A DNA stretch of 64,000 nucleotides, from assembly GCF_000227745.2 (NCBI RefSeq), contig NC_018012.1, positions 2,092,501 to 2,156,500 of the forward strand, given 5' to 3'. Numbering within the stretch: the first letter of the stretch is position 1; each line of letters begins with the position of its first letter. Made by a program: the position numbers and the translations under genes. The notes beneath the pieces are model-generated. The model was not told the origin of the DNA, made no database searches, and saw only the letters and a list, made by a program, of their open reading frames with translations. Below, piece after piece: positions 1 to 9,577 of the stretch. The DNA is from Thiocystis violascens DSM 198 (GTDB taxonomy: Bacteria; Pseudomonadota; Gammaproteobacteria; Chromatiales; Chromatiaceae).

Positions 1-236
1 CTCCTGGCACGTGGACGGGGCGCCTGACCGAGTGGTGATCGCCAACGCCGACGGCTTCGTTCCGCTGCCGAAGCGCTGGGTTGTCGAGCGCACCCATGCG
101 TGGAATGAGCGTGCCCGTCGATTGATCATGCATCATGACCGTCTGCCAGCGGTCTCCGAAACCTGGGTTTGGCTGGCGGAGGCGCGCATCCTGCTGCGGC
201 GGTTGACCACAACGGTTTGATTTTGTCTACACCCTC
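1..236 (+). mobile_element. IS5/IS427-like element, right end only (copy 1)
   Basis: The right-hand part of the same element found complete at 1927-3121 and 33792-34986; the left part lies outside the window. It ends with the inverted repeat ttttgtctacaccctc at 221-236, identical to the ends of the other two copies. Sequence to 236 is essentially identical to the other copies, so the three are recent. Confidence 0.9.
2..220 (+). CDS. IS5-family transposase, C-terminal fragment (cut by window edge)
   Basis: The last 72 codons of a DDE transposase. The conserved C-terminal IS5/IS427 signature WVVERTHAWNERARRL is present, containing the catalytic Glu of the Y-(2)-R-(3)-E-(6)-R motif region, and the frame closes at TGA 218-220, 16 bp inside the element end. 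Whether the upstream part outside the window is intact cannot be seen; both complete copies in this window are frameshifted. Confidence 0.85.
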   Translation, partial: SWHVDGAPDRVVIANADGFVPLPKRWVVERTHAWNERARRLIMHHDRLPAVSETWVWLAEARILLRRLTTTV

Positions 237-678
237 TCACAGGGTCTGTCCTTGCTTCGGCTCCCTTCGACTTCGCGCAGCACCAGGAGCGCGAGGTGCG
301 CGAGGTGCGGAGCCGAAGGACTCGGGACGGATGGGAAATCCGGGGCCTCGGCGCGTGAGGCCGTTCATGGTTCGAGGGCCTCACCACGAACGGCTTCAGG
401 GACACCACTACCCATACAGTGACGTTCAAACTGAGAATTGCTGCGTCAAACCACGGCGAACTGCCAGAGCCCGCGTGATTACGCTATGATTCACGACCGC
501 CAGGCGCGTAACTCTGAACTTATAAAACGAATTTCGGATGCTGCACCGTTACTCAAGGGGTGGCGAGTGGATTCACTCCCTAGCGTAGGACATCGCCCGA
601 AAACATACTCCGCCGGTTTCGTCTCGCGGCCAAGCGGTATTCCGCGTTCTTCCTGTCACTCTATATTGGGCATTCCTG
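237..678. repeat. Intergenic region with family-1 hairpin repeat at about 310-404
   Basis: No gene is supported here. Positions 310-404 carry the dispersed family-1 unit: a gggaaatccgg...cctcggcgcgtga stretch followed by an inverted pair, ggccgttcatggttcgag with ctcaccacgaacggcttc. Short open frames in the rest show no recognisable protein. The tatC promoter must lie between about 410 and 678, but no clear -35/-10 pair stood out. Confidence 0.7.
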
Positions 679-1872
679 ATGTCTTCCGCGATACCACCCG
701 ATGACCCGGGCGCCGAACAGCCATTCATCTCGCACCTGGCCGAACTGCGCGATCGACTGATCCGCATGCTGATTGCCATTGGCGTGGTGATTCTGCTGCT
801 GTTCCCGTTCGCCAACGACATTTATACCTACATTGCCGGCCCCTTGATCGCCCAGTTGCCCGAAGGCAACACCATGATCGCGACACAGGTGATTTCGCCC
901 TTCCTCACACCGTTCAAGTTGGCGCTTGTGGCGGCCGTCTTCCTCGCCATGCCCTATCTGCTCTATCAACTTTGGGCCTTCGTTGCGCCAGGGCTCTATC
1001 AGCATGAGCAACGCCTCGCGATTCCTCTCCTGGTCTCAAGCATTCTTCTGTTTTATCTAGGCATGGCCTTCGCTTACTACGTGGTGTTCCCGTTAGTTTT
1101 CGCCTTCATGGCCGGCACGACACCCGAAGGCGTCGCAATGATGACCGACATCGCTGCCTACCTGGATTTTGTGCTGGCGCTGTTTTTTGCTTTCGGTCTC
1201 GCCTTCGAGATCCCTGTCGCCACGATCCTACTGGTTGCGGTTGGCGCGGTGACCCCCGAAACCCTGGTCCAAAAGCGACCTTATGTCATTGTCGGCGCGT
1301 TCATCATCGGCATGCTGCTGACCCCTCCGGACGTGATCTCCCAGACGATGCTGGCTCTGCCCATGTGGCTCTTGTTCGAACTCGGAATTATTTTCTCGCG
1401 TCTCCTGCTACGTCAGCGTGGAAATCGCGGAGAGGGGGCCGATTCGACGCCGCCGCCACCAGGTGGCGGCGCCTTATCCAGTTCATTCGCGGGATCGAAA
1501 ACCGCGAGGAACGCCCCCGCTCGGACATCCACCGGCAAGACGGTGGCCGGAAGCGAGATCGGCCGTGATCTCGCGGGCGATGTCGACGACCCTGACCGCT
1601 GGCGGCCGATGACGGATGAGGAAATGGAAGTGGAACTGGATCTGCTGGATGCCGATCAAGCGCACGCATCGCAATCCCAAAAGGAAAAGGCGCCGAACTC
1701 AAGCACGGGAGCGATCAATTCAGTCGAGGAAAAAATCCTGCGCGCAAATCGGCTACGCGACTTGAGCAACGATTTCGCTGCGCGCCAGATCCTTTATGAG
1801 GTTCTTGAGGAAGGCGACGCGGACCAGCGACGGGTCGCGCGCAATATTCTCCAACAACTCGACAATACTTGA
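679..1872 (+). CDS. tatC: Sec-independent translocase subunit TatC with long C-terminal extension
   Basis: TatC is the multi-spanning receptor of the twin-arginine translocase, which exports folded proteins across the inner membrane. The first ~250 residues are a normal TatC: the amphipathic start [14 protein letters not shown], six hydrophobic spans, the conserved FLTPFKLAL and [17 protein letters not shown] loops and LTPPDVISQ near the last spans. The protein is 397 residues, against about 250 usually. The extra ~145 residues are a Pro/Gly/Ser linker, an acidic stretch and a helical end (residues ~345-397, [20 protein letters not shown]) that resembles the C-terminal domain of FimV. tatA and tatB are not in the window. 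ATG at 679 starts just before the conserved N-terminus. An IS has split the terminator that follows. Confidence 0.93.
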   Translation: MSSAIPPDDPGAEQPFISHLAELRDRLIRMLIAIGVVILLLFPFANDIYTYIAGPLIAQLPEGNTMIATQVISPFLTPFKLALVAAVFLAMPYLLYQLWAFVAPGLYQHEQRLAIPLLVSSILLFYLGMAFAYYVVFPLVFAFMAGTTPEGVAMMTDIAAYLDFVLALFFAFGLAFEIPVATILLVAVGAVTPETLVQKRPYVIVGAFIIGMLLTPPDVISQTMLALPMWLLFELGIIFSRLLLRQRGNRGEGADSTPPPPGGGALSSSFAGSKTARNAPARTSTGKTVAGSEIGRDLAGDVDDPDRWRPMTDEEMEVELDLLDADQAHASQSQKEKAPNSSTGAINSVEEKILRANRLRDLSNDFAARQILYEVLEEGDADQRRVARNILQQLDNT

Positions 1873-1926
1873 GCGCCAATCTTCGACGATTCGTTCAACA
1901 ATTCTCGGTAAAACGTCCCGCCCTTA

Positions 1927-3121
1927 GAGGGTGTAGACAAAAATAATTGAGCTGCTATTTGTATACCAGTCTACAACTGAGCTGGTGTGCGCTGATGTCG
2001 AAAGCTGGTCGTCCCCCAAGATTCACGAGGCGGAGCAAGCGGTATTGCGTCAAATTGTCACGGATCGCCCGACCTTCACGCTGTCAGAGATTGCCCGGGA
2101 ACTCGCGGCACGGACGGGAATCGAGGCTCATGAAGCCACGATTCGCAAGTCCTTGCGGGAGGCGGGCGTCACGCGCCTCCGGGGCGAGAGTGGTCTCGAG
2201 GCGCAAGCGCGCGCAACGCCGCGTCGGTATGGGTATACGGATGCGCATCGTCGCCACGACCCCGACCAAAGCTACCCAAGTTGTCTGACCGATGCGGAGT
2301 GGGACTTGGTCGCCGCTCTCTTTGAGATGCCGGGCGGGCGGGGTCAACCGCCCCGCGTGTCGCGCCGGAGCATCCTGGAGGCGTGTTGCTACGTGGTGCG
2401 CACGGGGTGCGCGTGGCGGATGCTGCCGCACGATTTCGCGCCTTGGCAGAATGTCTACAAGACGTTTCGCCGTTGGAGTGCGGCTGGGAAGTTTGAGCAG
2501 ATGCATGATCGACTGCGGGGGCAATGGCGCGAACGCGAGGGGCGTGAGATCGCGCCGACGGCGGCGGTGCTGGATGCGCAATCGACCCGCGGCTCGCCGC
2601 AGGGTGGACCGAGCGGCTTTGATGCGGGCAAGCAGGTCAAGGGGCGCAAGCGCAGCCTGGTGGTCGAGTACCTTGGGGTTCGAGTTGGCGGTGAGCGTGG
2701 TCGCGGCCAATCTTCAGGACCGCGATGCCGCCTCGGGCGCCGTCGCTGACGCGGCCGCCAAGTACCCCCAGACTCAACACGCTGTTTGTCGATAGCGCCT
2801 ACGCCGGTCAATTTGCCCAAACCACCGAGCAGACCCACGCGATCCGCGTGGAAGTCGTGCGCCATCCAGCCAACAAAAGCGTTGGCTCCTGGCACGTGGA
2901 CGGGGCGCCTGACCGAGTGGTGATCGCCAACGCCGACGGCTTCGTTCCGCTGCCGAAGCGCTGGGTTGTCGAGCGCACCCATGCGTGGAATGAGCGTGCC
3001 CGTCGATTGATCATGCATCATGACCGTCTGCCAGCGGTCTCCGAAACCTGGGTTTGGCTGGCGGAGGCGCGCATCCTGCTGCGGCGGTTGACCACAACGG
3101 TTTGATTTTGTCTACACCCTC
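1927..3121 (+). mobile_element. IS5/IS427-like insertion sequence, complete, 1195 bp (copy 2)
   Basis: Perfect 16-bp terminal inverted repeats GAGGGTGTAGACAAAA at both ends, a 3-bp target duplication TTA, and one transposase gene. The same 1195-bp unit is at 33792-34986. The element size, short target duplication and transposase place it in the IS5 family, IS427-like group. Confidence 0.92.
1985..3105 (+). pseudogene. IS5-family DDE transposase, three frameshifts (copy 2)
   Basis: Compared with copy 3, the coding strand has lost one C in the run near 2018 (5 C instead of 6), gained a G near 2669 (gtcgaGtacc) and gained a C near 2774 (cagaCtcaac). Copy 2 therefore reads through the central frameshift that breaks copy 3 but is broken elsewhere. 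Parts in order: a small helix-turn-helix N-terminus (LSEIARELAARTGIEAHEAT), a linker, then the IS5/IS427 catalytic domain (LTDAEWDLVAALFE, GCAWRMLPHDFAPW, VVERTHAWNERARRL). The N-terminal part looks like the HTH of IS630 transposases, an unusual companion for an IS5 catalytic domain. Confidence 0.85.
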
Positions 3122-3166
3122 TTAAGGGCGGGACTTGTTGTTGTGGTCATGGGCGCGGTTGACGAT

Positions 3167-4054
3167 TCACGAACCATTCAAGATCGCGCGACAGGACGCT
3201 GGCGGAACGGGCGCGCCAGAACCCTGGCCGGGCTTTTTCTTGACGGGCTTGCGGGCCTCCTCGCTGAACCACCAGGCAAGTTCCTCGCCACAGCCATCTC
3301 CGGCCGGCAGCGCGGACTGCCGTTCGCATTGCGGACTCCCGGGGGGGCAGACCAGACGCACATGAAAATGGGCGTCATGTCCCTTCCAAGGGCGCACCTT
3401 GCGCAGCCAGCCGCGATCGGCAGTCGCGCTCCGGCACAATTCGCGCTTGATCGCCGGATTGACAAAGATACGGTCCACCGAGCGGTGACGCGCGGCGGTT
3501 TCGATCAGAAAGCGCTGATCCTCGCCCCAGGCATCGCTGACGGACAGACCGCCGGGGCGCACCATGCTCCGAGGGTCGGGCTGCTGGTCCATCCGTCGTC
3601 TGGCGTCGGCGGGCGAAGCCGCCAGCGTGAACCAGATGTCCACGTCCAGACCATTCTGATGACTGCGATGCGAGGTCGACATGAGTCCGCCGCGCGGCTG
3701 ACTGAGATCGCCGACCATCATCGCAAGACCGCGCCGACGCTGCTGGGCACGTCCCATCTCCTGGATGAACCGGAGCAACTCGGGGTGACCGTAATAGCGA
3801 TTGCGATAGCGCCGGATACTGACATAACCGGCGCCCGTTTCCGGCAGTGCATCCGCGCCGCCGATACAGCCGTTGGACACGCCCCCGATAACCTGGACCG
3901 GCCCCCGGCTGGGAGAACTCGCCGCCGCCCAGGGGCTAGCCAGTCCGTCCGACGCGGGAAGCCACAGACAGAGCAGCGCGCCAAACACCGGCGCATGAAT
4001 GGCTCTGTCCGAACGATGCGGAATCTTGGCGTTGAACATCCGAACCGGCCTCAC
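3167..4054 (-). CDS. mepA: Penicillin-insensitive murein endopeptidase MepA
   Basis: A periplasmic LAS-type zinc endopeptidase that cuts D-Ala-meso-DAP cross-links in peptidoglycan. The 295-residue product starts with a signal-like hydrophobic stretch (APVFGALLCLWLPASDGLAS). It carries the metal-binding motif SHQNGLDVDIWF, a Gly-rich phase with cysteines, and the second zinc motif GHDAHFHVRL, all in the MepA order. The start is probably the GTG overlapping the ffh stop (ATGTGA arrangement); ATG at residue 6 is an alternative. The overlap means translational coupling to ffh. Its far end faces tatC and shares a terminator that an IS has interrupted. Confidence 0.92.
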   Translation of the reverse strand: MRPVRMFNAKIPHRSDRAIHAPVFGALLCLWLPASDGLASPWAAASSPSRGPVQVIGGVSNGCIGGADALPETGAGYVSIRRYRNRYYGHPELLRFIQEMGRAQQRRRGLAMMVGDLSQPRGGLMSTSHRSHQNGLDVDIWFTLAASPADARRRMDQQPDPRSMVRPGGLSVSDAWGEDQRFLIETAARHRSVDRIFVNPAIKRELCRSATADRGWLRKVRPWKGHDAHFHVRLVCPPGSPQCERQSALPAGDGCGEELAWWFSEEARKPVKKKPGQGSGAPVPPASCRAILNGS

Positions 4055-5457
4055 ATCGGAAACCCGCCGGGCGGCATCCCACCTGGCGGCAAGCCGCCGC
4101 CCGGCCCGAAGCCCGGCGGCATCCGGCCCTGCATCGACCGCATCATCTTGGCCATGCCGCCGCCCTTCATCTTTTTCATCATCTTCTGCATCTGCATGAA
4201 CTGTTTCAGCAGCTGATTCACGTCCTGCACCTGAGTCCCCGAACCGGCCGCGATCCGGCGCTTTCTGGAGCCCTTGATGACGGCCGGAAAACGGCGCTCG
4301 TTGAGGGTCATGGAGTTGATGATGGCGACCAGTTTGCCCATCTCTCGGTCATTGGCCCGATTCTTGACATGCTCCGGGATCTGTCCCATGCCGGGGAGCT
4401 TCTCCATCAGGCTCGCGATTCCGCCCATCTGGTTCATCTGCTCCAACTGCTCCTTGAAGTCGGCCAGATCGAAGTCCTTTCCCTTCTTGAGCTTCTTGAC
4501 CAGCTTTTCGGCCTTGTCCCGGTCGACCTTGGCCTGGACCTCCTCGACCAGCGAAACCACATCGCCCATGCCGAGGATGCGCGAGGCGACCCGGTCCGGA
4601 TGGAAGGGTTCGAGCGCCGCCGTCTTCTCGCCCGTGCCGAGAAACTTGATCGGCTTGCCCGTGATCTGGCGGATCGAGAGTGCCGCGCCGCCGCGCGCAT
4701 CGCCGTCGGTCTTGGTCAGGATCACGCCCGTCAGCGGCAGCGCCTCGTCGAACGCCTTGGCGGTGTTGGCCGCGTCCTGGCCGGTCATGGCGTCGACAAC
4801 AAAGAGCGTTTCGATGGGATTCAAAGCGGCATGGATGGCCTTGATCTCGTCCATCATCGCCACGTCCACATGCAGACGGCCAGCGGTATCGACGATCAGC
4901 ACATCCTTATAATGCTTGCGGGCGCTGTCCAGGGCACGCTTGGCGATCTCGACCGGATCCTGGTCGCCACTGCTGGGATAGAACTCCGCACCCACCTCGG
5001 CGGCAACCGTCTTCAACTGTTCGATGGCGGCCGGACGGTACACGTCGCAACTGACCACCATGACCGATTTCTTCTGTTTTTCCTGGAGCCAGCGGGCGAG
5101 TTTGGCCACGCTGGTGGTCTTGCCCGAACCCTGCAGGCCCGCCATCAGCACCACCGCTGGCGGCTGAGTCGTCAGGTCAAGCTGCTCGTTGGCCTGACCC
5201 ATGATGCTGACCAGTTCGTCGTTGACGATCTTGATCAGCACCTGACCTGGGGTCAAACTCCGGGTCACCGCCTCGCCGAGCGCCTTCTCGCGGACTTCCT
5301 CGACGAACCGGCGCACCACCGGCAGCGCCACATCCGCCTCCAGCAGGGCCATGCGCACCTCGCGCAGGGTCTCCTTGATGTTGTCCTCGGTCAGGCGACC
5401 CTGCCCCCGCAGATTAGTCAGGACGCCTTCAAAACGGTCCTGGAGATTCTCGAACAT
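4051..5457 (-). CDS. ffh: Signal recognition particle GTPase Ffh
   Basis: Ffh binds 4.5S RNA and signal sequences of nascent membrane proteins and docks at FtsY. The 468-residue protein has the N domain (residues 1-90), the G domain with P-loop GLQGSGKTTSVAKLA (~105-120), DTAGRLHVD (~190), TKTDGDARGG (~250) and GTGEK, then the methionine-rich M domain (~300-468) with GSGTQVQDVNQLLKQF and the RNA-binding KGSRKRRIAAGSG. The tail is a Gly/Pro/Met run ending PPGGFPM. Family length is about 450. The stop overlaps the start of mepA; upstream it is divergent from ypjD, the usual gammaproteobacterial arrangement. Confidence 0.98.
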   Translation of the reverse strand: MFENLQDRFEGVLTNLRGQGRLTEDNIKETLREVRMALLEADVALPVVRRFVEEVREKALGEAVTRSLTPGQVLIKIVNDELVSIMGQANEQLDLTTQPPAVVLMAGLQGSGKTTSVAKLARWLQEKQKKSVMVVSCDVYRPAAIEQLKTVAAEVGAEFYPSSGDQDPVEIAKRALDSARKHYKDVLIVDTAGRLHVDVAMMDEIKAIHAALNPIETLFVVDAMTGQDAANTAKAFDEALPLTGVILTKTDGDARGGAALSIRQITGKPIKFLGTGEKTAALEPFHPDRVASRILGMGDVVSLVEEVQAKVDRDKAEKLVKKLKKGKDFDLADFKEQLEQMNQMGGIASLMEKLPGMGQIPEHVKNRANDREMGKLVAIINSMTLNERRFPAVIKGSRKRRIAAGSGTQVQDVNQLLKQFMQMQKMMKKMKGGGMAKMMRSMQGRMPPGFGPGGGLPPGGMPPGGFPM

Positions 5458-5600
5458 GATCCGACCTCAATAAAGATAGCGGGCAGCCATAAAGTGTAGC
5501 CGTCCGCTATGTAGCGTATAACTTACGAGTATAATATGACGCACGAAACGCCCCGCGTCGTTTTCAGCCTCACTTTCACTTGCACAATGCTGTCGAGCTT

Positions 5601-6407
5601 ATGACTCATACCCTCCTTGCCGCCGTCGCCACCCTCAGCTACCTGGCTGCCACCGCCTTGATCGGTTTGCGCCTGTTTCGCAAGGAGGGATGGATCCCCG
5701 AACGCAATCTCGCCATCTTCGTCGGCTTCGCCGGCCTGGCCCTGCATAGCTGGCTGTTGTGGGATAGTATCTTCAGCAGCGCGGGGCTCAATCTGGGCTT
5801 TTATCACGCATTGGCGCTGACCACTTGGACAATCATTGCCCTGCTGCTTGTTTCCAGCCTGACCAAACCGGTCGATAATCTTGGGTTGATCCTCCTGCCC
5901 GTGGCGGCCCTGAGCATCGTCCTGGAGACCAATTTTGCCGAGGTTGGTTTTCTGCGCCCCACGGCGAGTTGGGCACTGAAGATCCACGTCCTGCTATCGA
6001 TGCTCGCCTACAGCCTGCTGACGCTTGCCGCCGTCCAGGCAATCCTGCTCGCGGTACAGGATCGCCATCTGCGTCGGCGTCGGGCCAGCGGTTTTATCCG
6101 CACCCTGCCACCGCTTCAGACCATGGAAAGCCTGCTGTTCGAGATGATCACCGCCGGCTTCGTGCTGCTTACGCTAGCACTGTTGAGCGGCTTCGCCTTT
6201 CTGGAAAACATGTTCGCCCAGCATCTGGTGCACAAAACCGTCCTCTCGGTGCTCGCCTGGCTGGTGTTCGGCGGTCTACTGATCGGCCGCTTCCGCAAGG
6301 GCTGGCGCGGCCGCACGGCGATTATCTGGACACTCGGCGGCTTCGTCATCCTGATCCTCGCCTATTTCGGCACCAAGGCGGTCCTGGAATTTGTTCTGAA
6401 AACGTGA
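5601..6407 (+). CDS. ypjD: CcsA/YpjD-family inner membrane protein
   Basis: About 268 residues with seven to eight hydrophobic spans and the cytochrome c assembly (CcsA/CcmF-like) domain in its C-terminal half ([20 protein letters not shown]). The gene stands divergent from ffh, exactly as ypjD does in other gammaproteobacteria. ypjD homologues are related to haem-handling proteins but their role is not settled. A TTG start at 5580 would add seven residues; the ATG at 5601 begins right before the first span and is preferred. A TATAAT at 5530-5535 lies upstream, without a convincing -35. Confidence 0.9.
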   Translation: MTHTLLAAVATLSYLAATALIGLRLFRKEGWIPERNLAIFVGFAGLALHSWLLWDSIFSSAGLNLGFYHALALTTWTIIALLLVSSLTKPVDNLGLILLPVAALSIVLETNFAEVGFLRPTASWALKIHVLLSMLAYSLLTLAAVQAILLAVQDRHLRRRRASGFIRTLPPLQTMESLLFEMITAGFVLLTLALLSGFAFLENMFAQHLVHKTVLSVLAWLVFGGLLIGRFRKGWRGRTAIIWTLGGFVILILAYFGTKAVLEFVLKT

Positions 6408-6522
6408 TTCCGTTTAAACTGGGCCTTGTATCCAAGCGCCAAAAAGATGCAGAATTGACCGGTCGCGAAGTCGACCGGTTTCGTGGGTCGCCAGTCGATT
6501 CATGAACTGGATGTTCAATCAT

Positions 6523-6598
<76 letters not shown>

Positions 6599-6632
6599 AA
6601 CGACTAACTATTCAACACCATCTTGAGAGTCG

Positions 6633-6656
6633 AACCCGCTTCATTGCGGGTTTTTT
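6633..6656 (+). terminator. Intrinsic terminator after tRNA-Ala
   Basis: Arms AACCCGC (6633-6639) and GCGGGTT (6646-6652) around the loop ttcatt, ending in a run of six T (6651-6656), 35 nt after the tRNA. Confidence 0.85.
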
Positions 6657-6726
6657 ATTGCCCTGAGCGTTGTGGGCTTTTGTTGCTCTCGGCAGGGTTC
6701 TTTAATCGAAACGCGCTGAGTCCAGG

Positions 6727-7944
6727 ATGAAACCACTGACCCACCCCCTCGTTTCCCGTCCGTGTCACTGGATTAACGCCCTACCGATTCTGCTTGCGCT
6801 GGCGCTATCGATCCCGCCAGCCATGGCGGCGGACCCGGTCGCTCAGGTCAAGGGCATGGACCAGGCCAGTCTGCTGCTTGAGGAGCGTGGGCGCGATCTG
6901 GTCGCTCATCATCCCGACACACCACGCGTCCCGGCCTCGACCATGAAGCTGCTGACGGCCTTTGCGGCACTGGAAACCTGGGGACGGGAGTATCGCTTCC
7001 TGACCGACGTTCACCGCGATGACGCCAATGGGCTCTGGGTGAAGGGCTATGCCGACCCCTATCTCGTGTCGGAGGAACTGGATCGGATGGTCGCCGCGCT
7101 CAAATCCAAAGGGCTGCGCGAGGTCGCCGGTATCGGCATCGATGACAGCTTTTTCGGCCCGGACGTGGAGATTGCCGGACGGTCCTCCTCGGATAACCCT
7201 TATGACGCGCCGGTCACCGCGTTGGCGGCCAATTTCAATACGCTCAATCTGGTTCGCACTGGCGATCAGGTGCACAGTGCCGAGCCCCAAACTCCGCTGA
7301 CCGCAACCGCCCGTCGCTTCGGACTGGCCGGCGCCGCTGGCAAGCAGCGGGTGAATCTGCGCGAACGCGAGGTTGCGCTGCGCTATTTCGGCGAATTGCT
7401 GGCCGCCAAGCTGGAACAGACGGGGGTGCGCGTCGGAGATCAGCGAAAAATCGCCCCCATGCCACGTCACGCCAAGCGCTTCTATCGCCACGCCAACAGC
7501 CGCACCCTGGTGGAGATCGTCGAACCCATGCTCAAATTCTCCAATAACTTCATTGCCAACTCACTCTTTCTGCGACTGGCGGACCCGGAGGGAAACACCG
7601 GCGTGAGCATGGCCTCCGCCAGACTGAAAATGACGGACTTCGCGCGTCGCCGCTTCGGTTGGCGCGAATTCAGGATTGAGGATGGCGCCGGCCTGTCGCG
7701 TGGCAACCGACTCAGCGCACGGCAACTCGTCGAGTTGCTGGATGCCTTTGCTCCTTATCGTGATCTACTGTCGGAACAGGATGGCAACCCGAACGTGCGC
7801 GCCAAGACTGGAACGCTGCGTGGCGTGAGCTGCTACGCTGGGTATGTGCGACGCGAGAGCGCTTGGTTGCCCTTCGCGCTGCTGATCAATCAGCCAGTGG
7901 AATACACGCTTAGGCAGCGCGTCGCGAGCAACCTGGCACGCTGA
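6727..7944 (+). CDS. dacB: D-alanyl-D-alanine carboxypeptidase/endopeptidase (PBP4, peptidase S13)
   Basis: A periplasmic penicillin-binding protein that trims peptidoglycan stem peptides. A signal peptide (INALPILLALALSIPPAMAA) precedes the three catalytic motifs: S71-TMK with the nucleophile Ser71, SNN at about 272 and KTG at 360-362. The 405-residue length is short for the family (~480), as the region between SxxK and SxN is reduced. The gene is monocistronic, after the tRNA-Ala terminator; a GTG-start protease gene follows 43 bp later. Confidence 0.9.
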   Translation: MKPLTHPLVSRPCHWINALPILLALALSIPPAMAADPVAQVKGMDQASLLLEERGRDLVAHHPDTPRVPASTMKLLTAFAALETWGREYRFLTDVHRDDANGLWVKGYADPYLVSEELDRMVAALKSKGLREVAGIGIDDSFFGPDVEIAGRSSSDNPYDAPVTALAANFNTLNLVRTGDQVHSAEPQTPLTATARRFGLAGAAGKQRVNLREREVALRYFGELLAAKLEQTGVRVGDQRKIAPMPRHAKRFYRHANSRTLVEIVEPMLKFSNNFIANSLFLRLADPEGNTGVSMASARLKMTDFARRRFGWREFRIEDGAGLSRGNRLSARQLVELLDAFAPYRDLLSEQDGNPNVRAKTGTLRGVSCYAGYVRRESAWLPFALLINQPVEYTLRQRVASNLAR

Positions 7945-7987
7945 TCGACAAACCGCTTGTCCGCTCGCGTCAACAGGATTTTACTCC

Positions 7988-8848
7988 GTGCCAGAATCAG
8001 CCCCAGGATCGCGTCATTTCCACCGCGCCGGCATCCAGGCGATACGATCTGGGCCACTGGCGCTCGCCATGCTGCTGGTGGCTTGCACCACCGCCACCGA
8101 CCGGTCGGCCGCGCCCCATCCTGGCGGCTTTCCTTATTGGAAAGCAGGCGCCAGCTATCCCTCCCTCGCCCCCTTGATGCAACAGGTCACGCCAGCTGTC
8201 GTCAACATCTCTGTGGAGTCCAAGGCATCGCTGGATGACCATCCCTTTCTGCGAGACCCCGATTTCCGTCGTTTCCTTGATCGTTTCGGTCTGACGGTTC
8301 CGGATCTGGATCAACCCGAGCAGCGCCAGAGCGTGGGTTCGGGGGTCATTGTCGATGCGGCGCATGGCTATGTGATGACCAATGACCATCTGCTGAAGAA
8401 CGCCACGACCATCATGGTCACACTGAAGGATCGGCGCAGCTTCCGGGCGCGATTGCTCGGCTCCGATACCGCGACCGATGTCGCCATCCTCAAGATTCCC
8501 CCCGTAAGGATCCGCGCCCTGCCGCTCGGCGACTCGGATCGACTGGAGGTCGGCGACTTCGTGATCGCCATCGGCAATCCCTTCGGTCTGGGGCAGACGG
8601 TGACCTCGGGAATCGTCAGCGCGGTCGGACGCAGCCGGATCGCCGGCAACCAGCTCGGCGAACTGATCCAAACCGACGCCTCCATCAACCCCGGCAATTC
8701 CGGCGGTCCGCTGATCAACCTGGCCGGAGAGGTCGTCGGCATCAACGCCGCGCTCATCGGTCCGGGCGGCGGCAACGTCGGCATCGGCTTCGCCGTTCCC
8801 AGCAACCGCGCCCGGACGGCCCTGAGTCGGATGATCGGGCGTCGTTGA
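7988..8848 (+). CDS. HtrA/DegP-like trypsin-fold serine protease, lipoprotein form lacking a PDZ domain
   Basis: A 286-residue S1C protease of the cell envelope. It has a GTG start, a hydrophobic stretch ending in lipobox LVAC (Cys ~33), then a single protease domain. The triad is visible: His in YVMTNDHLLKNA (~132), Asp in TDVAILKI (~163) and Ser in NPGNSGGPLINLAGEV (~238). The chain stops at the end of the protease fold (SNRARTALSRMIGRR). There is no PDZ domain, unlike DegP, DegQ and DegS. It may process exported or outer membrane proteins; the substrate is unknown. Confidence 0.87.
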   Translation: MPESAPGSRHFHRAGIQAIRSGPLALAMLLVACTTATDRSAAPHPGGFPYWKAGASYPSLAPLMQQVTPAVVNISVESKASLDDHPFLRDPDFRRFLDRFGLTVPDLDQPEQRQSVGSGVIVDAAHGYVMTNDHLLKNATTIMVTLKDRRSFRARLLGSDTATDVAILKIPPVRIRALPLGDSDRLEVGDFVIAIGNPFGLGQTVTSGIVSAVGRSRIAGNQLGELIQTDASINPGNSGGPLINLAGEVVGINAALIGPGGGNVGIGFAVPSNRARTALSRMIGRR

Positions 8849-9008
8849 ATCCGCCCGGTCAAAACCGGTTTGCACTCGTCGGCGGGCTATCCTAGAGTGT
8901 TAGAGGTGAACTGAATCGGTCGCCGATCGCATGGGCAACCGGCCTTGGAGCCAACGCTCGGTCGCGAATCCGTGGTCAACTCCAACTTCTTGCACGGGTG
9001 CCTTTTTC

Positions 9009-9437
9009 ATGTCCGACGCCAAACTCGGCGATACCGTCAGAATCCACTACACCGGAACGCTCGATGACGGCACGCGCTTCGACTCGACCGTCAGCCACGA
9101 ACCGATGGAATTCACCCTCGGCGAGGGTAACGTCATCCCCGGCTTCGAGTCGGCGGTGCTCGGGATGTCGGTCGGCGAGTCCAAAACCGTGACGATCGCC
9201 TACGATCATGCCTATGGCCCCTATCGGGCCGAGATGACCCAGGAGGTTCCCCGCACCGCGATCCCGGATGACATCGAACTCCACGAAGGCTTGATTCTGA
9301 GCGCGGAGAGCCCCGATGGGATACCCATCTCGTTCGTCGTCAAGTCTTTTGACTCGGAACTGGTGACGATCGACGGGAACCATCCGCTCGCCGGCCGGGA
9401 CTTGACGTTCGCCTTGGAATTGCTGGCGATTCGCTAG
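9009..9437 (+). CDS. FKBP-type peptidyl-prolyl isomerase, SlyD/FkpB-like
   Basis: A 142-residue soluble prolyl isomerase and chaperone. The FKBP fold motifs are clear: GDTVRIHYTGTLDDGTRFDS at the N-terminus, then the insert-in-flap region, and GNHPLAGRDLTFALELLAI at the end, as in SlyD/FkpB. It lacks the His-rich metal tail of SlyD. ATG 9009 begins directly at the conserved N-terminus; an upstream in-frame ATG at 8931 would add 26 unconserved residues. Confidence 0.93.
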   Translation: MSDAKLGDTVRIHYTGTLDDGTRFDSTVSHEPMEFTLGEGNVIPGFESAVLGMSVGESKTVTIAYDHAYGPYRAEMTQEVPRTAIPDDIELHEGLILSAESPDGIPISFVVKSFDSELVTIDGNHPLAGRDLTFALELLAIR

Positions 9438-9577
9438 TGGTCACGGTCGATCCGGGATAATAGAGACTGGTCGCCGATCCGACCGGATCCTCGCGACGAA
9501 TGGCGGGGAAGCGTTCGGCAGGCATCGATCTCGTCGCTCGCCGATTCGCCATCAGCCATCATCTGGATGAATTTTCC

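Larger units (their letters stand above)
1915..3134. terminator. Bidirectional terminator of tatC/mepA, split by IS insertion
   Basis: The bases just outside the IS, GTCCCGCCCTTA (1915-1926) and TTAAGGGCGGGAC (3122-3134), join into a perfect hairpin with 9-bp GC arms and a TTAA loop, followed by ttgttgttg. It lies between the convergent tatC and mepA genes and would have served both. The 1195-bp element sits in the loop with TTA duplicated on both sides (1924-1926, 3122-3124). Confidence 0.75.
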
